Origin: JBFAPK01 sp040676675
GTDB lineage: Bacteria > Actinomycetota > Actinomycetes > Mycobacteriales > Micromonosporaceae
Reading direction: 5' to 3'
DNA: 64,000 nt
Assembly: GCF_040676675.1 (NCBI RefSeq)
Contig: NZ_JBFAPK010000043.1
Span: 1-64,000, forward strand
The notes beneath the pieces are model-generated. The model did not search any database and was not told where the DNA came from. It was given only the letters and a program-made list of their open reading frames with translations. This document shows positions 1 to 7,779 of the stretch, in pieces (within the stretch, counting starts at the first letter, position 1; the number at the start of each line of letters is the position of its first letter). Both the position numbers and the translations under genes were made by a program.

Positions 1-22
1 CGCGCGGGCCCGGGCCCGCGCG
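1..22. repeat. Perfect 22-bp GC palindrome at the window edge
   Basis: The first 22 bases form a perfect palindrome of alternating CG and GGGCCC blocks, with an 11-base arm on each side. It lies just downstream of the stop of the leftmost gene, which reads leftward, so it may belong to a terminator. The neighbouring gene is outside the window and the call cannot be tested here. Confidence 0.5.
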
Positions 23-94
23 CCGCCTCCGGTCACCTCGGCCCGGTTCACCCGCGCCCGGGTGGCCTCCGCACGGGTCGCCTGCGCCCGGTGT

Positions 95-439
95 TCACTC
101 CTCGGTGACCGGGCCGGGGGACGCGACCGACCGGTCGAAGAGCCGGTGCGCGCCGACGAGCGTCGCGCCGGACCGGGTCAGCGTGCCGGTGACGGCGCGG
201 TCGGCCTGACCCGCCTGGAACCGCCGGAACGCGTCCAGCTGCGGCAGGGGGTTCTCGTCGCCCTCCGAGCGGAGCAGGTGCAGGAAGGTCACGCCGTCGT
301 CGAGCAGGAGTACGGCGTACCGCACCCGCTCCTCCCGACGCTCGGCGAGTTCCGCCAGGACCGCTTCGACCAGCCGCCGGTTCTCCGCCACCGCCTCGGG
401 GCGGGCCTCGTACCGGACGACGGTGATGCTGCTGCTCAT
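95..439 (-). CDS. Small protein translationally coupled to the MFS exporter
   Basis: A 114-residue soluble protein of unknown activity. The start ATG overlaps the stop of the upstream exporter gene by 4 bp (ATGA), so the two are almost certainly one transcript with coupled translation. The N-terminal strand (SSITVVRYEARPE) followed by a long helix and a second strand pair (RYAVLLLDDGVTFLHLL) resembles the dimeric alpha/beta barrel (ABM/DABB-like) fold of small monooxygenases and stress proteins. That assignment is by pattern only and no catalytic residues can be named. A longer frame extends upstream but is only the shadow of the exporter gene. Confidence 0.75.
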   Translation of the reverse strand: MSSSITVVRYEARPEAVAENRRLVEAVLAELAERREERVRYAVLLLDDGVTFLHLLRSEGDENPLPQLDAFRRFQAGQADRAVTGTLTRSGATLVGAHRLFDRSVASPGPVTEE

Positions 440-1932
440 CGGGATGCTCCTACTCGGGAATCGGTGGGTACGGCGGTTCGTGGTGGTTCGGCGCCGGCCG
501 CCTGGGACCGGACGACCGTGCGGGCCAGCAGGAGTCCGGCGACGGCGCCGACGGCCGCGAGCAACGCCAACCAGTCGAACGTGCCGGAGACGGCCCGCGC
601 CGAGGAGGCGACCGTGAAGGGTTGCGCGACCGACAGGAAGACGGTCCCGAACGCGGCGACGCCGGTCAGTTGGCCCAGCTGCATGGTGGTGGTGAAGAGG
701 CCGCTCGCGTCGGCCGCCCGGGTCGGCGGTACGTGCACCAGCGACTGGGTCAGCAGCGGGCTGAACGAGGCGCCCATCCCGGCGCCGTACCCCACCAGCG
801 CCGCCCAGAGCCACGGGCCGCCGTGCGAGCCGTCGCGCAGCACGGCCGACATGGTGAGGTAGCCCGCCACGCAGAGCACGAGGCCCAGTCCGGGCAGCAC
901 GGGCTGCGCGCGCCGGGGCAGGGCCCGCCAGGAGAAACCGACGATCCCGAAGAGCGCCGCCATCGGCACGAACGTCAGGCCGGCGCGCAGCGCGCCGTCG
1001 CCGAGGCCCGACTGCAGGTGCAGCGCAAAACTGAACAGGAATCCGCCGTAGCCGACCTGCATCAGCAGCAGCGTGACCAGTCCGGCGCCGAGCCCGGGCG
1101 CCCGTACGACCTCGAGGTTCAACAGCGGGTCACCGCCCCGGCGGACGATCGCGCGCTCGATCGGTACGAAGACCGCGGCAAGCAGCACGCCGGCCGCGAG
1201 GGCGAGGAAGGTCCAGGCCGGCCAGGCCAGTTCGTGCCCCTCGACCAGCGGCAGTACGACGAGGAACACCGCGGCGGCGGAGACGACGAGGCCCCCGAGG
1301 TCGAGCCGCCGCCGTCCGGTCGGCTCGTCGGCCGGCACGAGCCGGGGCACCAGCGCGATCAGCAGGGCGCCGAGCGGGACGTTCACGAGGAACACCGGCC
1401 GCCAACCGGTACCGAAGAGGTCGGCCTCGACCAGCACACCGCCGAGGACCAGTCCCAGCACCGCGCCGAGGGAGAGGACCGCACCGTAGGCGCTGAGCGC
1501 CCGGGCCCGCACCGGTCCGGTGAACCGCATCTGGATCACGCTCATCACCTGCGGAACCATCACCGCCGCGGCGGCGCCCTGCAGGAACCGCGCCGCGACC
1601 AGGAAGAGGCTGGTCGGGGCGACCCCGCAGAGCAGGGAGCCGACCGTGAAGCCGACGGCACCGAGCAGGTACATCCGGCGCCGCCCGTACAGGTCGCCCA
1701 GCCGGGCTCCCGTGATCAACAACATCGCGTAACAAATCGTGTAGCCGCCGACGACGAGCTGCAGCGCCGCGCCCGACGAGTGCAGGTCCCGCCCGATCAC
1801 GGGCAGCGCGACGTTCACGATCGTGACGTCCAGCAACGCCATGAACTGCCCCAGCAACAGCACCGCGAGCAACGCCCAGGGGTGGCCCCGGGACTGCCCT
1901 CCCGCCGTCGCGGCAGCGTCCGCGCCGATCAT
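436..1932 (-). CDS. MFS drug exporter, DHA2 (14-TM) family
   Basis: A 498-residue integral membrane protein of the major facilitator superfamily, expected to export a drug or metabolite by proton antiport. The N-terminal TM1 carries the DHA motif LDVTIVNVALPVI, the TM2-3 loop carries motif A (GARLGDLYGRRR), and a glycine-rich antiporter motif C follows (GAVLSLGAVLGLVLGG, about residues 150-165). Length and hydrophobic segments fit the EmrB/QacA type. The start ATG has a good ribosome site (GGAGAGGGA) 1-9 bases upstream. It is divergent from an ECF sigma factor gene, with 215 bp between them. No dedicated TetR/MarR repressor is adjacent. Substrate unknown. Confidence 0.93.
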   Translation of the reverse strand: MIGADAAATAGGQSRGHPWALLAVLLLGQFMALLDVTIVNVALPVIGRDLHSSGAALQLVVGGYTICYAMLLITGARLGDLYGRRRMYLLGAVGFTVGSLLCGVAPTSLFLVAARFLQGAAAAVMVPQVMSVIQMRFTGPVRARALSAYGAVLSLGAVLGLVLGGVLVEADLFGTGWRPVFLVNVPLGALLIALVPRLVPADEPTGRRRLDLGGLVVSAAAVFLVVLPLVEGHELAWPAWTFLALAAGVLLAAVFVPIERAIVRRGGDPLLNLEVVRAPGLGAGLVTLLLMQVGYGGFLFSFALHLQSGLGDGALRAGLTFVPMAALFGIVGFSWRALPRRAQPVLPGLGLVLCVAGYLTMSAVLRDGSHGGPWLWAALVGYGAGMGASFSPLLTQSLVHVPPTRAADASGLFTTTMQLGQLTGVAAFGTVFLSVAQPFTVASSARAVSGTFDWLALLAAVGAVAGLLLARTVVRSQAAGAEPPRTAVPTDSRVGASR

Positions 1933-2147
1933 TCCCTCTCCGTTCCGTACGGCGGCGCGCTCGGGAACCGGCGGACCTCGCCGGCGGTGGCGCCCCCGTC
2001 ACGGGTACATACCGAGCGATGCCCGCGAAATCATCGGTCGTCGGTCCGCCCGCAGCCGGCTAGCCTTGGCGCCCGGCATGCCCCGAGGCGGGGCGGTGCC
2101 GAGGATCAGACGCGGTCGCGCGGTTCGGCGCGAGGGGGGCGGGACCG

Positions 2148-3137
2148 ATGACGAGTACCGAAACCACCGGCGAGGCGTTCGCCCGGCTCTCGGATCCGTT
2201 CCGCCGGGAGCTGCTCGTGCACTGCTATCGGATGCTCGGGTCGATCCACGAGGCGGAGGACGTGCTCCAGGAGACCCTGCTGCGGGCCTGGCGCTCGTTC
2301 GACAGCTTCGACCCTGGCCGGGCCTCCCTGCGGACCTGGCTGTACCGGATCGCGACGAACGCCTGCATCACGGCGCTCGGACAGCGACGGCTACGCCCCC
2401 TGCCGTCGGGTCTGGCCGGCGCGGCCGAGCACGCCACCGTGACGCTGGAGCGGGACAGTGACATCCCCTGGCTGCAGCCGGTCCCCGAGTTCCTGCTCCC
2501 CCGCCCGGTCGACCCGGCGGCGGCGACCGTCCTGCGCGGCAGCGTCCGCCTGGCGCTGATCGCCGCCCTGCAGTACCTGCCGGCTCGCCAGCGGGCCGTG
2601 CTCATCCTGCGCGACGTGCTGGACTGGCCCGCGGCCGAGGTCGCGGCGCTGCTGGAGACGTCTCCCGCCGCGGTCAACAGCGCGCTGCAGCGCGCCCGCG
2701 CCCAGATCGCCCAGTCGGCACCGGCGCAGCACGACGTGACCGAGCCGGACGACCCGGGCCGGCGGGCCCTGCTCGACCGCTACGTCCGCGCGTTCGAACA
2801 CGCCGACGTGGACGGCCTCGCCCGGCTGCTCAGCGAGGACGTGAAGTTCGAGATGCCGCCGTTCAGGACCTGGTTCTCCGGCCGGAGCACCGTCGTCGGG
2901 TTCGTCGCCACGCACCTGTTCGCCACCGCCGGGCTCTGGCGGCTGCTGCCGACCGCCGCCAACGGCGCGCCGGCGGTCGCGACCTACCTGCGCAAGCCCG
3001 ACGGACTGCACCATCCGCACTCGGTGCAGGTCCTGTCGATCACGGGAGACTCGATCAGTCGGGTCGTCAGCTTCCAGGACGTCAGCCTGTTCCCGACGTT
3101 CGACCTGCCTCCGTCGCGAGGCGCGCACACGCCCTGA
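2148..3137 (+). CDS. ECF sigma factor with C-terminal SnoaL-like domain (SigG-like)
   Basis: A 329-residue extracytoplasmic-function sigma factor. Region 2 is at about residues 15-85 (DPFRRELLVHCYRMLGS, then EDVLQETLLRAWRSFDSF and RTWLYRIATNACI), and region 4 at about 135-185 (LPARQRAVLILRDVLDWPAAEVA). Residues 205-320 form a SnoaL/NTF2-like domain, the usual C-terminal extension of the SigG/TIGR02960-like ECF group, where it is thought to tune activity in place of an anti-sigma factor. The ATG is preceded by a purine-rich GAGGGGGGCGGG site. It stands alone, divergent from the exporter, which may be a target. Confidence 0.9.
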   Translation: MTSTETTGEAFARLSDPFRRELLVHCYRMLGSIHEAEDVLQETLLRAWRSFDSFDPGRASLRTWLYRIATNACITALGQRRLRPLPSGLAGAAEHATVTLERDSDIPWLQPVPEFLLPRPVDPAAATVLRGSVRLALIAALQYLPARQRAVLILRDVLDWPAAEVAALLETSPAAVNSALQRARAQIAQSAPAQHDVTEPDDPGRRALLDRYVRAFEHADVDGLARLLSEDVKFEMPPFRTWFSGRSTVVGFVATHLFATAGLWRLLPTAANGAPAVATYLRKPDGLHHPHSVQVLSITGDSISRVVSFQDVSLFPTFDLPPSRGAHTP

Positions 3138-3143
3138 CCCCGC

Positions 3144-3159
3144 GACCCCGGGGGGCCGG
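3144..3159. terminator. Short GC hairpin between convergent sigma factor genes
   Basis: CCCCGG and CCGGGG flank a 4-base G loop in the 99-bp gap between two convergent genes. The stem is only 6 bp and there is no T tract, so this is a weak terminator call. Confidence 0.35.
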
Positions 3160-3236
3160 GGCGTCCGTGGGGCGCCGGTTCCGCGCCACCGTGGCAGCGG
3201 CCCGGGCCGGGTCGTGCCGGTCGACGGCCGCGCCGG

Positions 3237-4481
3237 TCAGTCGCAGGCGGCGGCCCGGTCGAGCAGCAACCTCCGCTCGCGCTCGTTGCGGGTCATCGAC
3301 GCCGCCCGCTCGAACTCGGCCCTCGCCTCCGCGGCCCGGCCCAGCCTCGCCAGGAAGTCGCCGCGCACGCTCGGCAGCAGGTGGTAGTGGCGCAACGACG
3401 GCTCGTCCCGCAGCGGGTCCAGCACCGCCAGGCCGGCCTCCGGGCCCTCGGCCATCGACACCGCCACCGCCCGGTTCAGCTCCACCACCGCCGAGGGGGT
3501 CAGCTCGGCGAGGCGCGCGTACAGGGCGGCCATCCGCGCCCAGTCGGTCTCCTCCGCCGTACGGGCCCGGGCGTGGCAGGCGGCGATCGCGGCCTGGAGG
3601 GTGTACGGGCCGCCGCCGAGCGACTCGGCCCGCTCCAGCGCGGCCAGCCCCCGCTGGATCAGCAGGCGGTCCCAGCGCCGCCGGTCCTGTTCCAGCAGGA
3701 CGATCGGCTCGCCGTCGGGGCCGGTCCGGGCGGCGCCGCGCGACGCCTGGATCTCCAGCAGCGCGACGAGGCCGTGCACCTCCGGCTCGTGCGGCATCAG
3801 GCCGGCCAGGACCCGGCCGAGGCGCATGGCCTCCTCGCAGAGGGCCGGGCGCATCCAGTCGTCGCCGGCGGTCGCGGAGTACCCCTCGTTGAAGATCAGA
3901 TAGATGACCTCCAGTACGGAGGCGAGCCGCTCGGTACGGTCCGCGCCGACCGGCAGCTCGAACGGCACCCGCGCCTCGGCCAGCGCCCGTTTCGCCCGGC
4001 TGATCCGCTGCCCGACGGTCGCCGACGGCACCAGGAACGCCCGGGCGATCTCGTCGGTGGTCAGCCCGCCGAGCAGCCGCAGCGTCAGCGCGACCCGGGC
4101 CTCGGGCGCCAGCACCGGGTGGCAGGACGTGAAGATGAGTCGCAACAGGTCGTCCTCGATCGGGTCCTCCTCGAGCACCACGTCGAAGTCGGTCGCCTCC
4201 GCCGTCTCCGGGGTCACCAGGTCGGGCAGGCTGCGCTCGAACCGCTCGCGGCGGCGGATCTGGTCGATGGCGCGGCGCTTGGCCGTGGTCGTCAGCCAGG
4301 CGCCCGGGTTGCGCGGTACGCCCTCGGCCGGCCACTGCTCCAGTGCCGCGACGAGGGCGTCCTGCGCCAACTCCTCCGCCAGACCGACGTCGCCGACGAG
4401 CCGCGCGACGCCGGCGATGACCCGCGCCGCCTCGATCCGCCAGACCGCCTCGATCGCCTGATTCGTCTCCGTGGCCGCCAC
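3237..4481 (-). CDS. ECF42-type RNA polymerase sigma factor with TPR-like C-terminus
   Basis: A 414-residue sigma factor of the ECF42 type (DUF6596). Sigma region 2 (LVGDVGLAEELAQDALVAAL, about residues 25-80) and region 4 (LRLLGGLTTDEIARAFLVPSATVGQRISRAK, about 130-165) are followed by a long helical C-terminal half (about 180-414) with TPR-like repeats that members of this group need for activity. The upstream co-directional gene encodes a DGPF/YCII protein 46 bp away, the standard genomic partner of ECF42 factors. No anti-sigma factor is present, as usual for the group. Confidence 0.93.
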   Translation of the reverse strand: MAATETNQAIEAVWRIEAARVIAGVARLVGDVGLAEELAQDALVAALEQWPAEGVPRNPGAWLTTTAKRRAIDQIRRRERFERSLPDLVTPETAEATDFDVVLEEDPIEDDLLRLIFTSCHPVLAPEARVALTLRLLGGLTTDEIARAFLVPSATVGQRISRAKRALAEARVPFELPVGADRTERLASVLEVIYLIFNEGYSATAGDDWMRPALCEEAMRLGRVLAGLMPHEPEVHGLVALLEIQASRGAARTGPDGEPIVLLEQDRRRWDRLLIQRGLAALERAESLGGGPYTLQAAIAACHARARTAEETDWARMAALYARLAELTPSAVVELNRAVAVSMAEGPEAGLAVLDPLRDEPSLRHYHLLPSVRGDFLARLGRAAEARAEFERAASMTRNERERRLLLDRAAACD

Positions 4482-4527
4482 CGGCCAAAACTATCGCCCG
4501 GGGGTGACGGCCACGCCGGTGGGACCG

Positions 4528-4887
4528 CTAGGCGAGGTCGCTGAACTCCGCGACCCGCCGTACCTCGATCTCGACATGGTCGAAGAGCGCCCCGAAGCGG
4601 GTCCCCCACTCGACGGCCTCGGCCCGGTCGCGGACCTGGAGGATGGCGAACCCGGCGATGACCTCCTTCGCCTCCGCGAACGGGCCGTCGACCACCGTCG
4701 CCTTGCCGTCCTTGACGCTGATCGTCGCGGCCCCCTCCGAGCTCGGCCGCAGTCCCTCGCCCGCGAGCAGCACGCCGGCCTTGTTCGCCTCCTCGATGAA
4801 GGCGCCCATCCGCTCCATGAACTCCGGGGTCGGCTTCCAGGCGGCGGTGTCCCGGTCGTCGAACTTGTGCATCACCATGTACCGCAT
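4528..4887 (-). CDS. DGPF-domain (YCII-like) protein, partner of the ECF42 sigma factor
   Basis: A 119-residue cytoplasmic protein with the diagnostic VDGPFAEAKE motif (about residues 67-76) and the C-terminal helix AEAVEWGTR of the YCII/DGPF family. Such proteins are encoded next to ECF42 sigma factors across actinobacteria and are usually targets of that factor; their biochemical role is not settled. The start has a strong site (GAGGAGA). It is the first gene of a two-gene operon ending with the sigma factor, and the upstream region carries a matching promoter-like pair of boxes. Confidence 0.93.
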   Translation of the reverse strand: MRYMVMHKFDDRDTAAWKPTPEFMERMGAFIEEANKAGVLLAGEGLRPSSEGAATISVKDGKATVVDGPFAEAKEVIAGFAILQVRDRAEAVEWGTRFGALFDHVEIEVRRVAEFSDLA

Positions 4888-4946
4888 GTCCGTCTCCTCA
4901 GTCGGTCGGTGCCGGGGCTGGCCGTTTCACCAGCCTCCACCAACGC

Positions 4947-4973
4947 GTCGAACGGAGCCGGCCGCTTTCGACA
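4947..4973 (-). promoter_or_regulatory. Candidate ECF42-dependent promoter of the DGPF-sigma operon
   Basis: On the minus strand TGTCGA (4968-4973) is followed after 13 bases by CGTTCGAC (4947-4954), about 60 bases upstream of the DGPF start. From memory, ECF42 promoters described in Streptomyces have a TGTCGA -35 box and a CGTC/CGTTC-like -10 box, so this fits autoregulation. The match is by eye. Confidence 0.55.
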
Positions 4974-5103
4974 GGCTCCGGAGACATTTTTCGTGGCGCG
5001 CCGCCGGCCCGGCGTCGCCGGGCGTCAGTCGCCGGGTGTCGCCGCCGGGCCGACCGCAAGGTGTCGCCGCCTCGTCGCCCGCGGGATGCCGCCGGGCCGG
5101 GCG

Positions 5104-5784
5104 TCAGTCGTCGCCGCGCCGGGCGATGTGGTCGAGCGCGGGGAGGTCGATGACCGTCACCACCCTCCGCCCGGTGGAGAGGATCCCCTTGCGGCGCAGC
5201 AGTTGCAGTTCGTGCGCCACCGCGTCGCGCGAGGACCAGATGCAGGCGGCGATCTCGTCCTGGGACAGGACGCTGATGGCAATGCCGTTCTCGACCGGTT
5301 CCCCGTGCTGGCGCGCGAGGTCGGAGAGGAGACGGGCGAGGGCCTGCCGCACGCCGGTGCGGCCGAACTCGCGGGCGTTGCGGTTCGCCTCGCGCAGGCG
5401 CAGCGCGAGTACGGTGTACAGGCTCCGCCAGGCGGCCGGGTGCCGGTCGAGGAACTCGACGAACCGGCGCGCCGGCACGACCAGCGCGTCGACCTCGTTG
5501 CGGAGGGTACGGATGGCGGCCGAGCGGGGCGCTTCCTCGATCATCACCTCCATCTCGCCGAGGATGTCGCCCGGCCCGCGCAGCGCGAGCACCACCTCCC
5601 GCCCCTCGGCGTCGCTGCAGGTGACCTTGACCGACCCCGAGAGCAGGATCAGGATGTGGTTCGACGGCTCCGCCTGGTGCAGCAGGACCTCGCCGGAGCC
5701 GTACCGCCGGCGCTGTCCGATCCGTTCGAGCGCGTCCCGGTCCGCCGGCGCGAGCAGCGACCAGAACCGACCTCTATCGATCAC
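5104..5784 (-). CDS. Crp/Fnr family transcriptional regulator
   Basis: A 226-residue regulator. Residues 1-115 form a cyclic-nucleotide-binding-type beta-roll (GSGEVLLHQAEP, LLSGSVKVT, LRGPGDILGEMEVM), and residues about 150-205 a winged helix-turn-helix with the Crp pattern LSQDEIAACIWSSRDAVAHEL. The arginine/serine pair that contacts cAMP is not clearly conserved, so the ligand is unknown. The start is taken at GTG 5784, preceded by an AGGGG ribosome site and matching the usual N-terminus; a much longer open frame upstream is not protein-like. A small putative gene lies 59 bp upstream on the same strand. Confidence 0.9.
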   Translation of the reverse strand: MIDRGRFWSLLAPADRDALERIGQRRRYGSGEVLLHQAEPSNHILILLSGSVKVTCSDAEGREVVLALRGPGDILGEMEVMIEEAPRSAAIRTLRNEVDALVVPARRFVEFLDRHPAAWRSLYTVLALRLREANRNAREFGRTGVRQALARLLSDLARQHGEPVENGIAISVLSQDEIAACIWSSRDAVAHELQLLRRKGILSTGRRVVTVIDLPALDHIARRGDD

Positions 5785-5843
5785 CTGGGCCCCTGAATCG
5801 TCGTGGGTGATCCAGCATCTCCGCCGCGCGGCGGGCGGTGCAA

Positions 5844-6176
5844 TCAACCATTCGCATGCGTGTCGGCCCGGTCGGCCGGCCGGCGACGGGAACCGATCGG
5901 CCGGCGCCCCTGGCGACTGTCGGCACGGCGCTGGGCCTGCTCGGCGGCGCGCAGCTGGAGCCAGACCGACGCGGTGAGCGCCGCGATCCGCATTCCGGCG
6001 CCGGCCGGCCCGGGAAACTCGACGGCGCCGGCCGCCAACTGGAGGCAGACCGACGCGATCACTTTCCAGAGGATGCTGACGAGCGCCGGCCGCGCCCCGC
6101 TCCGGCGGCTCCCGACCCGCCGCGCCCCGCGCTTTCCGGCGGCGCCGCGGCCGGGAAAATTGTTGGTGAATTCCAT
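5844..6176 (-). CDS. Hypothetical 110-residue protein with internal repeat
   Basis: No family recognised. The reading frame keeps G/C in nearly all third positions, which supports a real gene over the overlapping frames. The sequence has a basic N-terminus, two similar hydrophobic stretches (VIASVCLQLAAG at about residues 39-50 and ALTASVWLQLRAAEQ at about 65-79) and a very basic tail. It lies 59 bp upstream of the crp-like gene on the same strand and may be co-transcribed with it. No good ribosome site is visible, so expression is uncertain. Confidence 0.4.
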   Translation of the reverse strand: MEFTNNFPGRGAAGKRGARRVGSRRSGARPALVSILWKVIASVCLQLAAGAVEFPGPAGAGMRIAALTASVWLQLRAAEQAQRRADSRQGRRPIGSRRRPADRADTHANG

Positions 6177-6527
6177 GACTCAAGCTGACCGGATACGAGC
6201 GGCCCGTTCCACGGAGTCGACCGCGCCGGCAATGTGCTCGTTGACATACGTTAACGGTGTCGTATCCGTCGGGACCGTCGCCGCGGCGGCGGATGCCGTC
6301 CGGCGGGAGGGTCCGGCGGCGGCGGGACCATGCTAACCAGCACGGAGCGGGCACGTCGGCCGACATGGTGGCCCGTGGTCACCGGTCGTTAGCGTGAACG
6401 CGATCGGGGCCGGTCCTCCGGCGCGTTCCGGTGCTGGACCGGAATCGCACGGGCGAGGCGTACGGTGGAACGGCGCCGAGCGCGTCACTATTCAACCCTC
6501 GAATTGCGACGGCGACGGCGAGGTCGA
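6177..6527. other. Intergenic region between divergent crp-side and pfkB-side genes
   Basis: About 350 bp without a convincing gene. It holds a TTGACA box at 6241 and a 7-bp inverted repeat (GGATACG at 6191-6197, CGTATCC at 6261-6267) that flanks the promoter-like stretch, a possible site for the neighbouring Crp/Fnr protein. The frames read through it are rich in arginine and proline and look like shadows. Confidence 0.5.
6241..6268 (+). promoter_or_regulatory. Sigma-70-like promoter candidate upstream of the kinase gene
   Basis: TTGACA at 6241-6246 and TATCCG at 6263-6268 are separated by 16 bases. It points toward the PfkB kinase, but the leader would be about 250 bases. The right box overlaps one arm of an inverted repeat. 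Confidence 0.4.
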
Positions 6528-7496
6528 ATGCGAAACGAAAACCGGGTGGTGGTAGTGGGCGGATGCCTCGCCTACGACACCGTATTTCGCGTCGACGGTC
6601 GGTTCGGCGGTCGCGCGCGAGGCGAGGACCAGTCGCCCGAGATGGGTTTCCTGGTCACCGAACGCCGGTCCCATCTCGGCGGGTGCGCCGGCAACATCAG
6701 CTACGGGCTGCGGCAGTTCGGCATCACGCCGGCACCGCTCGCGGTCGTCGGCGGCGACTTCGCCCCGTACCGGCGGCACCTGGACGCACTACTCGTCGAC
6801 GTCTCCCGCATCGCCGTCGTGCCGGAGGAACCCACGTCGAGCTGCACCATTCTCACCGACGTCGACGGCGCCCAGATCACCGCGCACCACCTCGGCGCCG
6901 CCACCCACTCGTCCATGTACGGCATCGGCCCGCACCACAACGTCTCGTACGGTGTCGTGGCGCCCACGAACGGCCCGGCGATGAAGCGACACGCGAAGGA
7001 GTTCTCGGCGGCCGGCATCCCGCTGCTCTTCCAGCCGGGGCAGGTCGTCGAGACGCTCTCCGCCGCCGACCTGCTGGAGATCATCGCGGTCGCCGAGGCG
7101 CTGGTGGTGAACGAGCACGAGGCGGCCGTCATCGTGGACCGTACCGGCACCGACCTCGACCGGCTGTCCGACCTGGTCGGCCTGCTGGCGCTCACGCGGG
7201 GCGCCGCCGGCTCGACCATCATGGTCGGCGCGGACCGTACCGAGGTGCCGGCGTACCTGAGCGGCGAGGCGGTCGACCCCACCGGCTGCGGCGACGCGTA
7301 CGTGGCCGGTCTGCTCGGCGGGATGCTGTCGGGGCTGGACCCGGTGACCGCCGGCCGGGTGGCCGCCCTGACGGCCGGGCTGAACGGAAGGCGCGAGGGG
7401 ACCCAGACGTACCGGACGACGCCCGCGGAACTCGAATCGCTCTTCGCGTCGACCTACGGCTACCCCGTCACGCTGCGCACCGGACCGGCGCGCTGA
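6528..7496 (+). CDS. PfkB-family sugar/nucleoside kinase
   Basis: A 322-residue ribokinase-fold enzyme that should phosphorylate a sugar or nucleoside with ATP. Signature 1 is near residue 50 (HLGGCAGNISYGLRQFG) and signature 2, with the catalytic Asp, near residue 250 (VDPTGCGDAYVAGLLGG). The N-terminus VVVVGGCLAYDTVF binds substrate in this family. It is closest in style to adenosine-kinase-like PfkB proteins, but the substrate cannot be read from sequence. The start was placed at the ATG with a GAGG site 5 bases upstream; the longer frame adds an arginine-rich stretch. Stands alone, divergent from the Crp/Fnr gene. Confidence 0.88.
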   Translation: MRNENRVVVVGGCLAYDTVFRVDGRFGGRARGEDQSPEMGFLVTERRSHLGGCAGNISYGLRQFGITPAPLAVVGGDFAPYRRHLDALLVDVSRIAVVPEEPTSSCTILTDVDGAQITAHHLGAATHSSMYGIGPHHNVSYGVVAPTNGPAMKRHAKEFSAAGIPLLFQPGQVVETLSAADLLEIIAVAEALVVNEHEAAVIVDRTGTDLDRLSDLVGLLALTRGAAGSTIMVGADRTEVPAYLSGEAVDPTGCGDAYVAGLLGGMLSGLDPVTAGRVAALTAGLNGRREGTQTYRTTPAELESLFASTYGYPVTLRTGPAR

Positions 7497-7599
7497 CCGG
7501 CTCGTAACAGCGCCGGGGAGCGGCGCGCTCTCCCCGGTCCGCGACGGTCGTTCCCGGCGGCGGCACACCGCGAAGTCCCGCATTGGAGCGGCGCCGGGA

Positions 7600-7690
7600 C
7601 CGACCGGACGAGGGCCGTGCGACTGCGACCGACCGGACGAGGCGCGCCGGGGCCGACCGGACGAGGCGCGCCGGAACCGACCGGACGACG
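7600..7690. repeat. Four degenerate direct repeats of a 14-bp core
   Basis: The core CCGACCGGACGAGG occurs at 7600, 7629 and 7653, with a one-base variant at 7677, so spacings are 29, 24 and 24 bp. Copies two and three share 22 bp. The array lies 90-180 bp upstream of the M1 peptidase gene in a 283-bp gap with no gene. It could be a tandem duplication or repeated binding sites. Confidence 0.75.
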
Positions 7691-7779
7691 GCGAAGGGCC
7701 TGGACAATCCATGCGGGCCCATGTGTCGATTGCTAGGGTCCGAACTGACCACGCTGATCGAGTCGCTCCGGGGGCGGAC

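Noticed and set aside
622..2151. 509-codon plus-strand frame
   Set aside because: Antisense shadow of the MFS exporter, rich in Glu/Gln/Arg and without a ribosome site.
5803..6336. 177-codon plus-strand frame opposite the 110-residue gene
   Set aside because: The minus-strand frame has the coding bias; this one is an arginine/alanine-rich shadow.
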